A DNA stretch of 64,000 bases from Halanaerobium polyolivorans (GTDB lineage Bacteria > Bacillota > Halanaerobiia > Halanaerobiales > Halanaerobiaceae): NCBI RefSeq assembly GCF_020711195.1, contig NZ_JAJFAT010000008.1, positions 1 to 64,000 on the forward strand. Direction: 5' to 3'. This document shows positions 18,990-28,835 of the stretch, one piece after another (within the stretch, counting starts at the first letter, position 1; each line of letters starts with the position of its first letter). The translations under genes were made by a program, and so were the position numbers. Under the pieces are notes generated by a model. It had not been told where the DNA came from, did not search any database, and saw only the letters and a list, made by a program, of their open reading frames with translations.

Positions 18990-20222
18990 ATGTATAAAGT
19001 TGATCAACTCAAAGAAAAAGCTCTGCTTGTTGGTGTTGATGAAGGTGATTTAGAAGAATTAAAATTACTTGTAGACACTGCAGGTGCAGAAGCAAAAATA
19101 ACCATGACCTATCATGATCGGAAAATTGATCCAGCTTTCTATATTGGCAAAGGCAAAGTAAACGAAATTAAAAACACAGCTGAAAGTACTGATATAAATT
19201 TAATTGTATTTGATAATGAACTTTCACCGGTTCAACAGCGTAACCTTGAGGATTACATTGGGGTCAAAGTTATTGACCGTTCCCAGGTAATCCTGGATAT
19301 TTTCGCCAGACATGCTCACAGCAAAGAAAGTAAAATCCAGGTAGAATTAGCCCAATTAGAATACCGCCTTCCCAGGTTGAGAGGACGCGGGGTAGAAATG
19401 TCTCGCCTGGCAGGTGGAATAGGAACCAGAGGTCCTGGTGAAAGTAAGCTTGAGGTTGATAGAAGAAGAATCGAAAAAAAGATTCACCGCCTCAAAGAAA
19501 AATTAAAGGCCATTAAATCAAGCCGTGAAGTACAGCGCAGTAAAAGAAAAGATCCTCTTGCTGCCCTGGTTGGTTATACCAATGCTGGCAAATCAACCAT
19601 AATGAATTTGCTTTCCGGTGCAGACAGCCATGTTGCAGACCAGCTATTCGCTACACTTGACTCTACAATGAGACAGCTGGAGCTGCCTGTGGGAAGAAGC
19701 ATAATTTTAAGTGATACCGTTGGTTTTATCAGCAAATTACCCCACCAATTGGTTGCTTCTTTTAGAACCACTTTAGAAGAAATAGAGAATGCAGATATAA
19801 TCCTGCATGTTATCGACAGCTCAGATCCTAAAATGGATAAAAATATTAAAGTTGTTGAAGAAGAACTAAGAAATTTAAGTTCTAAACAAAGCAGAGAAAT
19901 AAAAGTCTTTAATAAAATTGACTTAATTAGCCAATCAGAGCTTGATGATCTAAAGCTTATTTATCCAGATGCCATTTTTATATCTGCTTTAAAAGGTCTC
20001 GGTAAAAATAAATTATTGAATAAGATCAACCAAATAATCAGACAAAAAATGGTGGAAATAGAGCTTGATCTCCCCTATTCTAAAGGTAAATGGATAGAAA
20101 AAATACACAATAATGGTCAGGTAATTAAAGAAGAATACCAAAAAAATAATATTTATCTGAAAGCCTTAATTTCTGAAGAAACAGCATCTCGACTGCAGAA
20201 ATACAGCAGAGAGCATGGTTAG
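18990..20222 (+). CDS. hflX: GTPase HflX
   Basis: A 410-aa (from ATG) translation-associated GTPase. The HflX N-terminal domain ends in the signature [15 protein letters not shown]. The G domain follows, with GYTNAGKST (G1), DTVGF (G3) and NKID (G4), then a short C-terminal domain. HflX binds the 50S subunit and splits or rescues stalled ribosomes, often in stress. The ATG at 18990 lacks a good ribosome-binding site, while a strong site upstream points at an in-frame ATT at 18954, so the true start is uncertain. It overlaps the stop of convergent hslO by four bases. Confidence 0.93.
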   Translation: MYKVDQLKEKALLVGVDEGDLEELKLLVDTAGAEAKITMTYHDRKIDPAFYIGKGKVNEIKNTAESTDINLIVFDNELSPVQQRNLEDYIGVKVIDRSQVILDIFARHAHSKESKIQVELAQLEYRLPRLRGRGVEMSRLAGGIGTRGPGESKLEVDRRRIEKKIHRLKEKLKAIKSSREVQRSKRKDPLAALVGYTNAGKSTIMNLLSGADSHVADQLFATLDSTMRQLELPVGRSIILSDTVGFISKLPHQLVASFRTTLEEIENADIILHVIDSSDPKMDKNIKVVEEELRNLSSKQSREIKVFNKIDLISQSELDDLKLIYPDAIFISALKGLGKNKLLNKINQIIRQKMVEIELDLPYSKGKWIEKIHNNGQVIKEEYQKNNIYLKALISEETASRLQKYSREHG

Positions 20223-21115
20223 TGCTCTTCTGCTTCATCCATTTCTTTTAATAATTTTTCTATTTCATCTTTGGCAAAGATATATGCCTCACCACAAAAA
20301 TGGCATTTTAGCTCTATTTGACCTTCTTTTTCTATAGTTTCTTCAATATCTTCTCTTCCCAAACCTGTGATCAATTCATAACTTCTCTCTCTGCTGCATT
20401 TACATTTAAACTCAAGTTCTTTTCTAGCCATAATCCTGTAATCTAAATCTCCCAGTAAAGTATCTAAGATTTCTTCGGGGCTAAAACCCTGTTCAATTAA
20501 ACTGCTGACAGATTTTAATTCAGCCAGATTTTTTTCTAATAGTTCTATAGTTTCTTCTGAAGCATCAGGTAAGAGCTGAATTAAAAATCCTCCTGCTGCC
20601 TTAACACTGAGATCTTTATCTATCATTACTCCCAAACCAACTGCTGAGGGAATCTGTTCTGAGGCAGTAAAATAATAGCTCAGGTCTTCTCCAATTTCCC
20701 CGGAAACCAGAGGAACACTTCCCGTATATGGTTCTTTCATATCCATAATTTTAGTTAAAGAAAGCTCTCCTGCACCTACAGCCCTGGCCACATCAAGCTT
20801 ACCCTGATCAGTAGTATTAAATTCCAGCTGGGGATTAGCAATATAGCCTCTTACCTCACCTTTTTGATTTGCCTCTGCAATTATTTTTTTGGCAGGACCT
20901 GTGCCATCTATTTTTAACACAATCTCTTCACCTGATTTGACCAGAGAAGCAGTTAAAAGCGCTCCATTTAATACTCTTCCCAGGGCTGCAGTAGCCACCG
21001 GTGTAGTTTGATGCCTTTTTTGTGCTTCAGCTACCAGCTTGGTAGATCTGAGGGCTAAAGCCCGCAGTTCTTTATTTGTTGTAATTGCTCTGATTAAATA
21101 ATCTTCCACTCTCAA
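20219..21115 (-). CDS. hslO: Redox-regulated chaperone Hsp33
   Basis: A 298-aa Hsp33 of usual length. The C-terminal zinc/redox switch is intact: KCKC at about residues 238-241 and CHFC about thirty residues later, which bind zinc when reduced and form disulfides that activate the chaperone under oxidative stress. The N-terminal domain has typical segments such as [11 protein letters not shown] and [14 protein letters not shown]. It is last in the operon that begins at the DUF456 gene. Its stop overlaps the hflX stop tail to tail, and no terminator is seen between them. Confidence 0.95.
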   Translation of the reverse strand: MRVEDYLIRAITTNKELRALALRSTKLVAEAQKRHQTTPVATAALGRVLNGALLTASLVKSGEEIVLKIDGTGPAKKIIAEANQKGEVRGYIANPQLEFNTTDQGKLDVARAVGAGELSLTKIMDMKEPYTGSVPLVSGEIGEDLSYYFTASEQIPSAVGLGVMIDKDLSVKAAGGFLIQLLPDASEETIELLEKNLAELKSVSSLIEQGFSPEEILDTLLGDLDYRIMARKELEFKCKCSRERSYELITGLGREDIEETIEKEGQIELKCHFCGEAYIFAKDEIEKLLKEMDEAEEH

Positions 21116-21184
21116 TACCTCCTAATTAAACAGCCTTCTTTCAGGTTTATTGTTAAAAATTATTCAAATTAAATTTAACTTTAC

Positions 21185-21469
21185 TTAGTTCAAACTAAAG
21201 AAATTATTAAATATCCCTAAATAAGAATTTTCTGAGTCAGAGGTCTCCACAGTAAAAATACTGAAAAATACATAATCACGTTCACTAGTCCGCAGTTCTA
21301 ACATCGGTCTGGAAAGAGCTCCTTCAAAAAACCTCTGCAGATCAGATTCCGCTTCAGAAGCTATTTCTTCCACACTCCAGTCTATAAATTGACTACGTGA
21401 AGGATTGCTAACTGCAGCAGCTAAGAGCAGAACTAATATAATAACTGTAAAAACTAAAAGTTTATTCAT
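21185..21469 (-). CDS. DUF4359-like small secreted or membrane-anchored protein
   Basis: A 94-aa protein. Residues 3-20 are hydrophobic (LLVFTVIILVLLLAAAV), a signal peptide or anchor, followed by SNPSRSQFIDW. The rest resembles the DUF4359 family (NPS near the N-terminus, DYVFFSIFTVET and a final GIFNNFF). The function is unknown to me; the protein is expected outside the membrane. It lies between recJ (16 bases) and hslO (69 bases) in the same direction and is probably cotranscribed. Confidence 0.65.
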   Translation of the reverse strand: MNKLLVFTVIILVLLLAAAVSNPSRSQFIDWSVEEIASEAESDLQRFFEGALSRPMLELRTSERDYVFFSIFTVETSDSENSYLGIFNNFFSLN

Positions 21470-21485
21470 TTTCTATCCCTCCTGA

Positions 21486-23786
21486 TTAGAATTCTAATTC
21501 ATTGAGCACTTTCTCTAGCTCTTCAGTCGATTTCTTTAAAATAAAACGCCTAAAAGCAGAGCTTTCTTTTAATAAATTATCTACCTGTTGAGCCCTTAAA
21601 TTGCTCAATCCCCTATCTTCAATTCCCCCTTTGGAAATTAATAATTCTTCATAAGCAATATATTCATAGTTGAGCATTGCTTTTGCAGCTAAATATTGAA
21701 TTCCTCTTTTAATTGTGATCTCTTTTTCACTTAAGTTTACTGCTGCTTTTCTAAGATTAAAGACTCCATTTTCATGATTGAGCTGATATTTTATTAAAGC
21801 CATCAGCATTTTGATAAACTCTTTAAAGTTTTTTGCAGCTGGATGGAGACTGCTAATATATAGCTCTTCTGCTTCAGTTAAAATGACCATTTCTTTTATT
21901 ATATCAAGTGAAGGTGGAATAGTTAAGAAAACAAGCTTTTTTATCTTTTTTTGATAATCTCTATTTAGCAGTGGATAAAGGGAAAAATCTTCTCTACCTT
22001 CTAAAAAATAGGCGGTATTTTTTTCTCCGGCCTTTAAGTCTGCTGCCGTTTTGTGCTTGTAATCAAATATTTTTATAGGATCTCTGCTCTTTTGAGAAGG
22101 GATATCTACTATCTCAGCTTTTTTCTCTTTTAAAGGCTTTAATGCTTTGATTTCTAACTGCAGACTGCTTTTGCCTTGATAAATGTTTTGATTTAATTTA
22201 AAAGCAATCTCCTGTTGCTGCTGTAGTTTAACCTCTTCTCCCCACCACCAGAGAGCTGTTATTTTATGGCTGCCATCAGAGACCACCAATTTTTTATGTC
22301 TACCTTCAGATATATCCCTGCTGTTTAATATCTTTGCTTCTGTATAAAAGATGGGCTCAGGGTTAGCTTCTCCGAAAGGAGCAAATTGTCTAAGTTTTTG
22401 GTAAAAATCCTGATCAAGCTCAGCTAATTCCACTTCTAGATCGGTTTCAAGCAGCAACTTTGACTCTAAATTTTCCAGCTCTTGATTAATTAATCTTTTT
22501 AATCTTAATTTGAATTTTTCCAGTCTATCTTTTTGCAATGAAAAACCAGCAGCTGCAGCATGGCCGCCGTGTTTTTCCAAAAGAGAAGAACATTGAGAGA
22601 TCAAATTATTAATATTAACCCCTTCAATTGAACGGGCAGAAGCTGTAATCAAATCTTTGTCTTTATTATAGCTCATCAAAACAACCGGAATTTGATAATT
22701 TTCAGCTATTCTACCGGCTGCAATTCCTATTACACCCTGATGCCAATCTTTATTATAGATTATCAATGCTTTTCTTTGGTCTTTATCGATAGCTTTTTCA
22801 GCTTCTAAATAAATTTCTTGACTTAGTTTTTTTCGCTGCTGATTAATATCTTTTAATTGAGCAGCCAGAGAAGCAGCTTGAGTCTTGTTTTCTGCCAGAA
22901 GTAACTTTAAAGCTTTTTCGGCATTGTCAATCCTACCCGCCGCATTTAATATTGGCGCTATTCTAAAGCCAAGTACCTTTTCGTTGATCTCATTGGCATT
23001 AATCTCAAGCTCATTAAAAAGGGCAATTAAACCTATTCTTTGACTCTGCTGAAGTTTGGGCAGAGCTGTTTTAAATAAATATCTATTTTCACCGATTAAG
23101 GGAACTACATCTGCAATAATCGCCAGTGAAAGCAAATCCAAAAAATCTTTTTCTTCACCGGCCCGATCAATTCTTTGATAAATTGCCTTGACCAGAAAAA
23201 ATGCCATACCTGCTCCAGGCAGCCAATAACCCTGATCATCTTCAGCTAATAAGCGGGGAGAAAGTATATAATCAGCCGGGGGTAATTTTTCTGGTAGATC
23301 ATGATGGTCTGTTAGCACAAAAGCCATTCCCATTTCTTTGGCAAACTTTACTTCCTCATAATTGCTGATCCCACAATCACAGCTGATAACCAAATCGATC
23401 TCTGCTGAGTATGATTTTAAAACCTCTTTATTTAAACCATAACCTTCTTTAAAACGATCGGGAATATGGTATTCTATATTCTCACTTAAGCTCTCTAAGG
23501 CTCCTACTAAAATCGAAGTAGAGCTAATACCATCAACATCATAGTCACCATAGATCAAAATATTTTTCTCAGCTTTTACATAAGATAAGATAAAATCTAC
23601 TGCTGCCATCATTTGAGGAAAGGCCTCCACTTTTAGTTCCTCATAATCATCTAATTGGAGAAAGGCCTTCAGCTCATCTTTATTGTTTAAATTCCTTGCA
23701 GCAGCTATAGCAGCTATTTTTTCATCTTGAAGATAATCTATAATTTCAGCTTTTGGCTCAACTTTTTTTGGTTTTTTTATCTGCAT
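21486..23786 (-). CDS. recJ: Single-stranded-DNA-specific exonuclease RecJ
   Basis: A 766-aa protein of the long Firmicute RecJ type. The DHH phosphoesterase motifs are IYGDYDVDG, CDCGISN and LTDHHDLPE. DHHA1 carries GGHAAAAGFSL. An OB-like domain and a C-terminal extension follow. It degrades single strands 5' to 3' in recombination and mismatch or base-excision repair, with Mn/Mg bound by the DHH residues. It directly follows the three-gene AddAB-like set in the operon, which links it to double-strand-break processing. ATG at 23786. Confidence 0.95.
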   Translation of the reverse strand: MQIKKPKKVEPKAEIIDYLQDEKIAAIAAARNLNNKDELKAFLQLDDYEELKVEAFPQMMAAVDFILSYVKAEKNILIYGDYDVDGISSTSILVGALESLSENIEYHIPDRFKEGYGLNKEVLKSYSAEIDLVISCDCGISNYEEVKFAKEMGMAFVLTDHHDLPEKLPPADYILSPRLLAEDDQGYWLPGAGMAFFLVKAIYQRIDRAGEEKDFLDLLSLAIIADVVPLIGENRYLFKTALPKLQQSQRIGLIALFNELEINANEINEKVLGFRIAPILNAAGRIDNAEKALKLLLAENKTQAASLAAQLKDINQQRKKLSQEIYLEAEKAIDKDQRKALIIYNKDWHQGVIGIAAGRIAENYQIPVVLMSYNKDKDLITASARSIEGVNINNLISQCSSLLEKHGGHAAAAGFSLQKDRLEKFKLRLKRLINQELENLESKLLLETDLEVELAELDQDFYQKLRQFAPFGEANPEPIFYTEAKILNSRDISEGRHKKLVVSDGSHKITALWWWGEEVKLQQQQEIAFKLNQNIYQGKSSLQLEIKALKPLKEKKAEIVDIPSQKSRDPIKIFDYKHKTAADLKAGEKNTAYFLEGREDFSLYPLLNRDYQKKIKKLVFLTIPPSLDIIKEMVILTEAEELYISSLHPAAKNFKEFIKMLMALIKYQLNHENGVFNLRKAAVNLSEKEITIKRGIQYLAAKAMLNYEYIAYEELLISKGGIEDRGLSNLRAQQVDNLLKESSAFRRFILKKSTEELEKVLNELEF

Positions 23787-23839
23787 TATCTCACCCCGGT
23801 AATATTTCTAATCTCTTTAAAATCTTTTTAAAAAAGTTA

Positions 23840-24643
23840 TTATAAAAATTCCATTTCTTCTACCACTTCCCAGTCTAAATCCAGATCTAGATCTTCTTCT
23901 ACTAACTCTCTGCCCTCAGGTTTTTTCGATCTACAAATCGGCCTGTATTCACAAAAACGACAGAGGTTGAGATCTTCTGTTAAGGCAAATTCTTCTTCTG
24001 CCAGGATTGCTTCAAGCAAAGCTTTAAAAAAATCACTATCCCTTTGATATTTAGCTTGATCGTAGTTGATTGAAATTTCTTCTTTGGGGTAGCGAGGATT
24101 CCAATAAATTAGTTTTGGCATTCCTTCTAAATCATAACTATCAGCAAAATATTGATAGCCTGCTTCAAACATTAAATATAAATAAAAGCGGCTCTGAATA
24201 GAGTTTTTAATATCTTTTTGATATAAGCTTTTCTGATCTGTTTTCCAATCATAAATACTTATGCTTTTATTATTTGAATTGTATGCTAAAAGATCATATT
24301 TAGCAAGAAATTTAAGTTCTTTTTCTTTAAAACGAATTTCTTGTTCAGCAGCTATGATATTTTCATTAAAAGGACAATATTTTTTCAGCCGCATAAACCA
24401 GGCCTGAAGCTGATCATTGTCTTTTAAAACAGTATCAGCAATACTCTTATTATAATATCTTTCTGCCAGAAGATGAAATTTCCTTCCCCGCTCAATATCT
24501 TCTTTAAACTCCTCTTTCATCCCCCATTCAGAGGGCCAGTACAGTCCATCAAGATAACGATATCTGAACTTTCGCCGACACTTATTGAAAATGGCCAGAG
24601 CAGATTGAGAAAAATATAAGTCTGATAAATTTCTAGCTGTCAT
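23840..24643 (-). CDS. PD-(D/E)XK nuclease with Fe-S cysteines (AddB/Cas4-like)
   Basis: A 267-aa stand-alone nuclease. The catalytic core reads KYD (D117), YDWK (D132 and K134) and Q150-x3-Y, matching the RecB/AddB nuclease motif. Four cysteines (C22, then C228, C231 and C237 in LCRFCEYRPIC) follow the iron-sulfur pattern of AddB and Cas4. An acidic tail ends the protein. The start overlaps the end of the helicase gene by 11 bases, implying coupled translation. It should supply the nuclease for the helicase pair upstream. A Cas4 role is unlikely because no cas gene or repeat array is present. Confidence 0.85.
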   Translation of the reverse strand: MTARNLSDLYFSQSALAIFNKCRRKFRYRYLDGLYWPSEWGMKEEFKEDIERGRKFHLLAERYYNKSIADTVLKDNDQLQAWFMRLKKYCPFNENIIAAEQEIRFKEKELKFLAKYDLLAYNSNNKSISIYDWKTDQKSLYQKDIKNSIQSRFYLYLMFEAGYQYFADSYDLEGMPKLIYWNPRYPKEEISINYDQAKYQRDSDFFKALLEAILAEEEFALTEDLNLCRFCEYRPICRSKKPEGRELVEEDLDLDLDWEVVEEMEFL

Positions 24644-26843
24644 TTTTAACTGATGCCTCTCTTTCTTTTTCCTTTATAAAATCTTTTAAATCATTGAAAA
24701 CATAAGCAGGTGATTTATCCCAGCTGCCCCGTTTTTTATGAGTGCTCAAAAAGAGGTTCTCTTTTGCCCTGGTGATTGCTACATAAAGCAGCCTGATCCT
24801 TTCAGCGATTAACTGCTGTCTGGCTTTTTTATCGGCATTTTTTTCTTTTTTATCATTTAATAAATATTCTAATTCTGCTCTAGCAGCAGCTTTGGGGTTT
24901 TTAATTTCCTCACTTAAATAGAATTTTTCCCCCATAAAATAGTCATCATCACTGTGCTGAAATTGATCAGAACTTAGGCCACCGATAAAAACAGTATCCC
25001 ATTCCATACCCTTTGCCTTATGCATGGTTGATAAACTAACCTTATCCGGAGCTGTTTCAAAACCCTCCATCTCTGTTAAAGTTTCAGCAAACTGTTTTAA
25101 TCTATCCCTTATTTCAGGCAGTTCTGCAGTAAGTTGATCAAGCCGCCAGGTGGGATTTTCTTTTAAGAGCCGTCCAAATTCTAAAGAAAGATTCTGAGCA
25201 AGGGCCAGTTTTTTTCCACTTAATTCTATTCTCTCAGCTAAAAATAAGACCAGTTCATCTGCTGGTATTTGCTGTGAAGCCTCCAGCCAACCCTGAACTT
25301 TTGTTAAGGCCTTAAAGATTTGATTAAAAGCTTCTTTTTTCCTAAATTCTAGCTTAAAGCTATCTCTGTTTAAACCTGCAGTAGGAAAAATAATTTCTGC
25401 TAGCCCTTTTTCTGCTAATAGCTCTTCTAAGAGATCTTTAGCTTCTTGATCAGCCTCTAAAAAAAGCTCATTCAAAAGCAGTTTTAAATTGTTGGCAGAA
25501 TTAGGTGAGGTTAAGAATTTTAAAATAACTTCGATTTCTGTTAAAAATACATTGGCAGCAGTACTTCCGGCAAGCTGATATTCTCCCCCTAATTTATTTA
25601 TTGCTGCCCCTATTTCTTCTAACTGTCTGCCGATTGGCATCAGTACAGCAGTAGTTTTATCTGTGTTTTCCTCTGCTTTACGGAGTGCCTGTCTGGCTAA
25701 AAACTTTTTTTCTTCCTGCCAATTTTTAAAGCAACGAATGCCAATTCTGTAGCCCTTAGGCTGAGGGTTTGAAACAGGATCATCTTCTGCAGCTGGCTCA
25801 ATATATTTTTCTTCTAAGGCATCTAAGTCTCTTGCTTCAAATTCACTTTGACTCCAATCAACCAAAAAATTAGCTAAATCAATAATATCCTGACTGCTGC
25901 GGCTGGAAACAGACATTGTTTGAAGTTCAACCTCATCTGAACGGCAGTAATTGCGAAAAATTTCGGGATCAGAAAGGGTAAAACTGCCTGTGATCGCCTG
26001 ATTGCTGTCACCAACCCGCAATAAATTTTTGCTTTCTCCGGCCAATAAGTAGAGCATTTCTTCTTGAGCCTGATTTGAGTCCTGAGCCTCATCTTCAAAA
26101 ACATAAGAATATTGCTCAGAAATTCTTTGGGCAAAATCAGAATCTTCTTTGAGCAGTTTTAAGCTGTGCTGAACCAGATCATCGAAATCTAGGAGTCCAG
26201 ACTGGGCCAGCTTAAATTGATATTCAGCATAGATATCGGCTGCAGGAGTTAAAATATTTCTTTTTCTTAAATTGGAATATTTGATCATCTCTCTTAATTC
26301 ATCGGCCTCTAAAAGCTTGAGTTTAAAATAGGATATCATGGAGGCCACATAAGCCGGAAAATCATCTTCTTTCCACTTTTTAGAATATTTATTGAAGTGA
26401 TAGCTGTTTTTTTCCAGATTAAAATAGCCCAGCAATAGATCACTGTTTTCGGCAGCCCATTTGCTGCATAACTGCTTTATCCAGCGAAAACGTCTCCCTG
26501 TTTCTATTAACTCAAAATCTTGATTAATAAGTCTTGCTTCTGGTTTTTGCTTAATTATTTCTAAAGCAAGTGAATGAAGGGTTTTAACACTATAACCCCT
26601 GCTTCTGGGCAGACCCTTTGCTGCCAGGCAGTTACCGATCATTTTTCTAAAATTTGCTACTGCTGAATTCATATAGGTTACAATCAGTATTTTTTGGCCG
26701 CTGTTAAGTTCTTCTGTTATTAAATCAGCTGCCAGGTGAGCTAGTACCGTTGTCTTGCCTGCTCCCGGTACTGCCGGGACAGCAAGCTGGCCACCCCGGT
26801 ATTCTAATACCTCTTTTTGTCCTGGTCTTGCTTTAAATTCCAT
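24633..26843 (-). CDS. UvrD/AddA-like SF1 helicase without nuclease domain
   Basis: A 736-aa helicase with Walker A VPGAGKTT (about residues 25-32), motif Ia TYMNSAV, motif II DEAQDS, motif III VGDSNQAI, motif V STMHKAKGMEWDTVF and motif VI YVAITRAKENL. All core motifs are intact, so it should be an active translocase. The usual NYRS motif is SSRS. Unlike AddA or RecB, it has no C-terminal nuclease; a separate nuclease gene overlaps its end. It starts two bases after the AddB-like gene stop. The three genes look like AddAB divided into separate subunits. Confidence 0.85.
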   Translation of the reverse strand: MEFKARPGQKEVLEYRGGQLAVPAVPGAGKTTVLAHLAADLITEELNSGQKILIVTYMNSAVANFRKMIGNCLAAKGLPRSRGYSVKTLHSLALEIIKQKPEARLINQDFELIETGRRFRWIKQLCSKWAAENSDLLLGYFNLEKNSYHFNKYSKKWKEDDFPAYVASMISYFKLKLLEADELREMIKYSNLRKRNILTPAADIYAEYQFKLAQSGLLDFDDLVQHSLKLLKEDSDFAQRISEQYSYVFEDEAQDSNQAQEEMLYLLAGESKNLLRVGDSNQAITGSFTLSDPEIFRNYCRSDEVELQTMSVSSRSSQDIIDLANFLVDWSQSEFEARDLDALEEKYIEPAAEDDPVSNPQPKGYRIGIRCFKNWQEEKKFLARQALRKAEENTDKTTAVLMPIGRQLEEIGAAINKLGGEYQLAGSTAANVFLTEIEVILKFLTSPNSANNLKLLLNELFLEADQEAKDLLEELLAEKGLAEIIFPTAGLNRDSFKLEFRKKEAFNQIFKALTKVQGWLEASQQIPADELVLFLAERIELSGKKLALAQNLSLEFGRLLKENPTWRLDQLTAELPEIRDRLKQFAETLTEMEGFETAPDKVSLSTMHKAKGMEWDTVFIGGLSSDQFQHSDDDYFMGEKFYLSEEIKNPKAAARAELEYLLNDKKEKNADKKARQQLIAERIRLLYVAITRAKENLFLSTHKKRGSWDKSPAYVFNDLKDFIKEKEREASVKNDS

Positions 26844-26845
26844 CT

Positions 26846-28825
26846 TTAATCTCCTCTCACATCAAGCCAGCGGTATAATGGACCATCCTGTTCTCTACCA
26901 CTGCTGTTAAAAAAACTATCTGCTATATAAATACTATCATTTACTTTATAAACAAGGCTAACAAGGAAATCACTTAATTGTTTTAACCTGATATTTTGAT
27001 CTACCTTATCATTCCATTCTTGCTCTTCCTGCCAGCCTTCTGAATATATATAGGGATTTACAAGTTCTTTAGCAATACTTCTTAACCAGTGACTGCTTGA
27101 TATGTCGAGCAAAAATAAATGCTCAACTCCTTCAAGCTCTGGTGAAAATAAAAATTTATATGGGGAGGCCAAAATAACCCCTTTATCCTCTGACTGACCT
27201 TTAAAAAGTGTTTCAGCTGCTAAAGTACCTTCATAGATCATATCAATATATCTGCTGCTTAGATCTTCTTTTCTTTTATGAAAGTTTTCCACTGCAGAAC
27301 GAAAACGGGCTACAGATTCGATCATCTGTCTGCAGGCAAAAATATCTTCTTGAGAAGGATTCAAGGGAGCCAATAGCTCACTAAATACAGCCTGAAAAAA
27401 ACTATCTATTGTTAGCTCCTCACTTTTTTTATCTTCCAGCCAGGCTTTTAAATAATCATATTTTTCTGCAGCGGCAAAATTTATCTTTAAGCGCAGCTTG
27501 TTTTCTTCCAGCTCAATAAAGCTCATTCCTGCTGCTGCAATTTCTTCTGCTAAAATATATGATCTGAGGGGATCTAGCTCTAATAATAAGCTTAAACTCT
27601 GCTGAAGAGAAGAAACCCCGATCATTTCAGTTTTATCTGAGTAAAAAAGATAAAGGATCAATAAAGCTCTGGCAAAAGGGATATCGACCAATCTTTTTGA
27701 GCGATTAAAATTACTTAAATTATAACCGTTTTTCTCCAAAATCCTCTCTAAACTAAAACTTAAAACCTTATCAATCTGAGGAGAAATAACGGCAATTGAA
27801 CTTTCAGCTGCTCCATTTTTCAAAAGGCTAATAATTTTCTGCCCTACCTCGATCAGCATCTCTCCCCTTAATTCACTATCTATTTCTGCTTTAAGTAGAG
27901 GTGACTGAATTAATTTGCCCTCTCTTTTTTTAACCACACTTTTAATATTCTCGGCCAATCTACTGCTTTCTTCTGCAGAGGTATAGCTTTTTTCAAGTTT
28001 AATGATCTCCTGAGCATCAGGAAAAAACATTTTTTTTGCTGCTGCCGGATTACCACCAAAAAATCTATTAAAACCACCACTTTGATTAAAAGCAAAATAA
28101 GCTTCTATATTTTCTGCACTTAATTTTTTAATCAATTTCTGACCGGCAGGGATAAGTTTTTCTAGATCATCTACTAAAAGATAGTCAAATCTGGAATTCA
28201 AATTATCTAGATACTTAGGGTCTGTTAATAGATATTGATTAAAAATGCTTACAGCTGCAGAGTAATCTAAGAGTCTATAGCGCAGACAAAAATCACGAAA
28301 TTTAGCCATGATCTCTACCGACTGTTCTGCATATTCTCTCCGCTTTGCATCATCATTTGTCCAGAGAAATAGCCTCTTTTTTAGTTGATCAAATTCGAGC
28401 CTATTAAAAGCAGCTAAATTAAGATTATCTATCAGTTGGACTGCAATCTGCACCGGTTTAGCTTTAATTTCCCTAAAATATGATTTTTCCTGCCTATATT
28501 TTGCTACATAATTGCTCATCAAAAAATGGGAGGTTTCTATATTCATAAAGGTAGCTTCTACCACTTTGTTTTCTCCACTATATTTTCTTTCTACTGCAGG
28601 CCAATTCTTATTTAATTCTTGATTCACAAAACCAAAATAGGTATATATATTTAAATTACCCAGTAAATCTAAATCCAATTCTTCCCGGTAGGCATTTACT
28701 GCTTTAGCACTTTTTAAAAAGAATAAGATTTTTTCACTTAAATTAGCCTGGGCTATAGTTTGATATTTTTCTTTTAAGATTGTACTTTTGCCGGTACCAG
28801 TATCACCGAGATAAATTTTATACAT
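26846..28825 (-). CDS. AddB-like P-loop protein, probable partner of the helicase
   Basis: A 659-aa protein opening with a P-loop, LGDTGTGKST (about residues 6-15). Later landmarks are LLVDDLEKL (motif II position), FNQSGGFNRFFGG and VEHLFLLDISSSHW. The remaining helicase motifs are not recognisable, as in AddB and RecC, which keep the fold but lose helicase activity; the P-loop here may still bind ATP. From memory it resembles AddB-like proteins of cyanobacteria that sit next to a UvrD-type helicase. It lacks the C-terminal nuclease domain of AddB, which is encoded separately two genes downstream. No Chi-recognition residue can be assigned by eye. Confidence 0.7.
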   Translation of the reverse strand: MYKIYLGDTGTGKSTILKEKYQTIAQANLSEKILFFLKSAKAVNAYREELDLDLLGNLNIYTYFGFVNQELNKNWPAVERKYSGENKVVEATFMNIETSHFLMSNYVAKYRQEKSYFREIKAKPVQIAVQLIDNLNLAAFNRLEFDQLKKRLFLWTNDDAKRREYAEQSVEIMAKFRDFCLRYRLLDYSAAVSIFNQYLLTDPKYLDNLNSRFDYLLVDDLEKLIPAGQKLIKKLSAENIEAYFAFNQSGGFNRFFGGNPAAAKKMFFPDAQEIIKLEKSYTSAEESSRLAENIKSVVKKREGKLIQSPLLKAEIDSELRGEMLIEVGQKIISLLKNGAAESSIAVISPQIDKVLSFSLERILEKNGYNLSNFNRSKRLVDIPFARALLILYLFYSDKTEMIGVSSLQQSLSLLLELDPLRSYILAEEIAAAGMSFIELEENKLRLKINFAAAEKYDYLKAWLEDKKSEELTIDSFFQAVFSELLAPLNPSQEDIFACRQMIESVARFRSAVENFHKRKEDLSSRYIDMIYEGTLAAETLFKGQSEDKGVILASPYKFLFSPELEGVEHLFLLDISSSHWLRSIAKELVNPYIYSEGWQEEQEWNDKVDQNIRLKQLSDFLVSLVYKVNDSIYIADSFFNSSGREQDGPLYRWLDVRGD

Positions 28826-28835
28826 AAGCTTCCTC

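Noticed and set aside
23840-24643. Cas4 as identity of the small nuclease
   Set aside because: Cas4 shares the nuclease and cysteine pattern, but no cas1, cas2 or repeat array is present and the gene is coupled to helicase genes.
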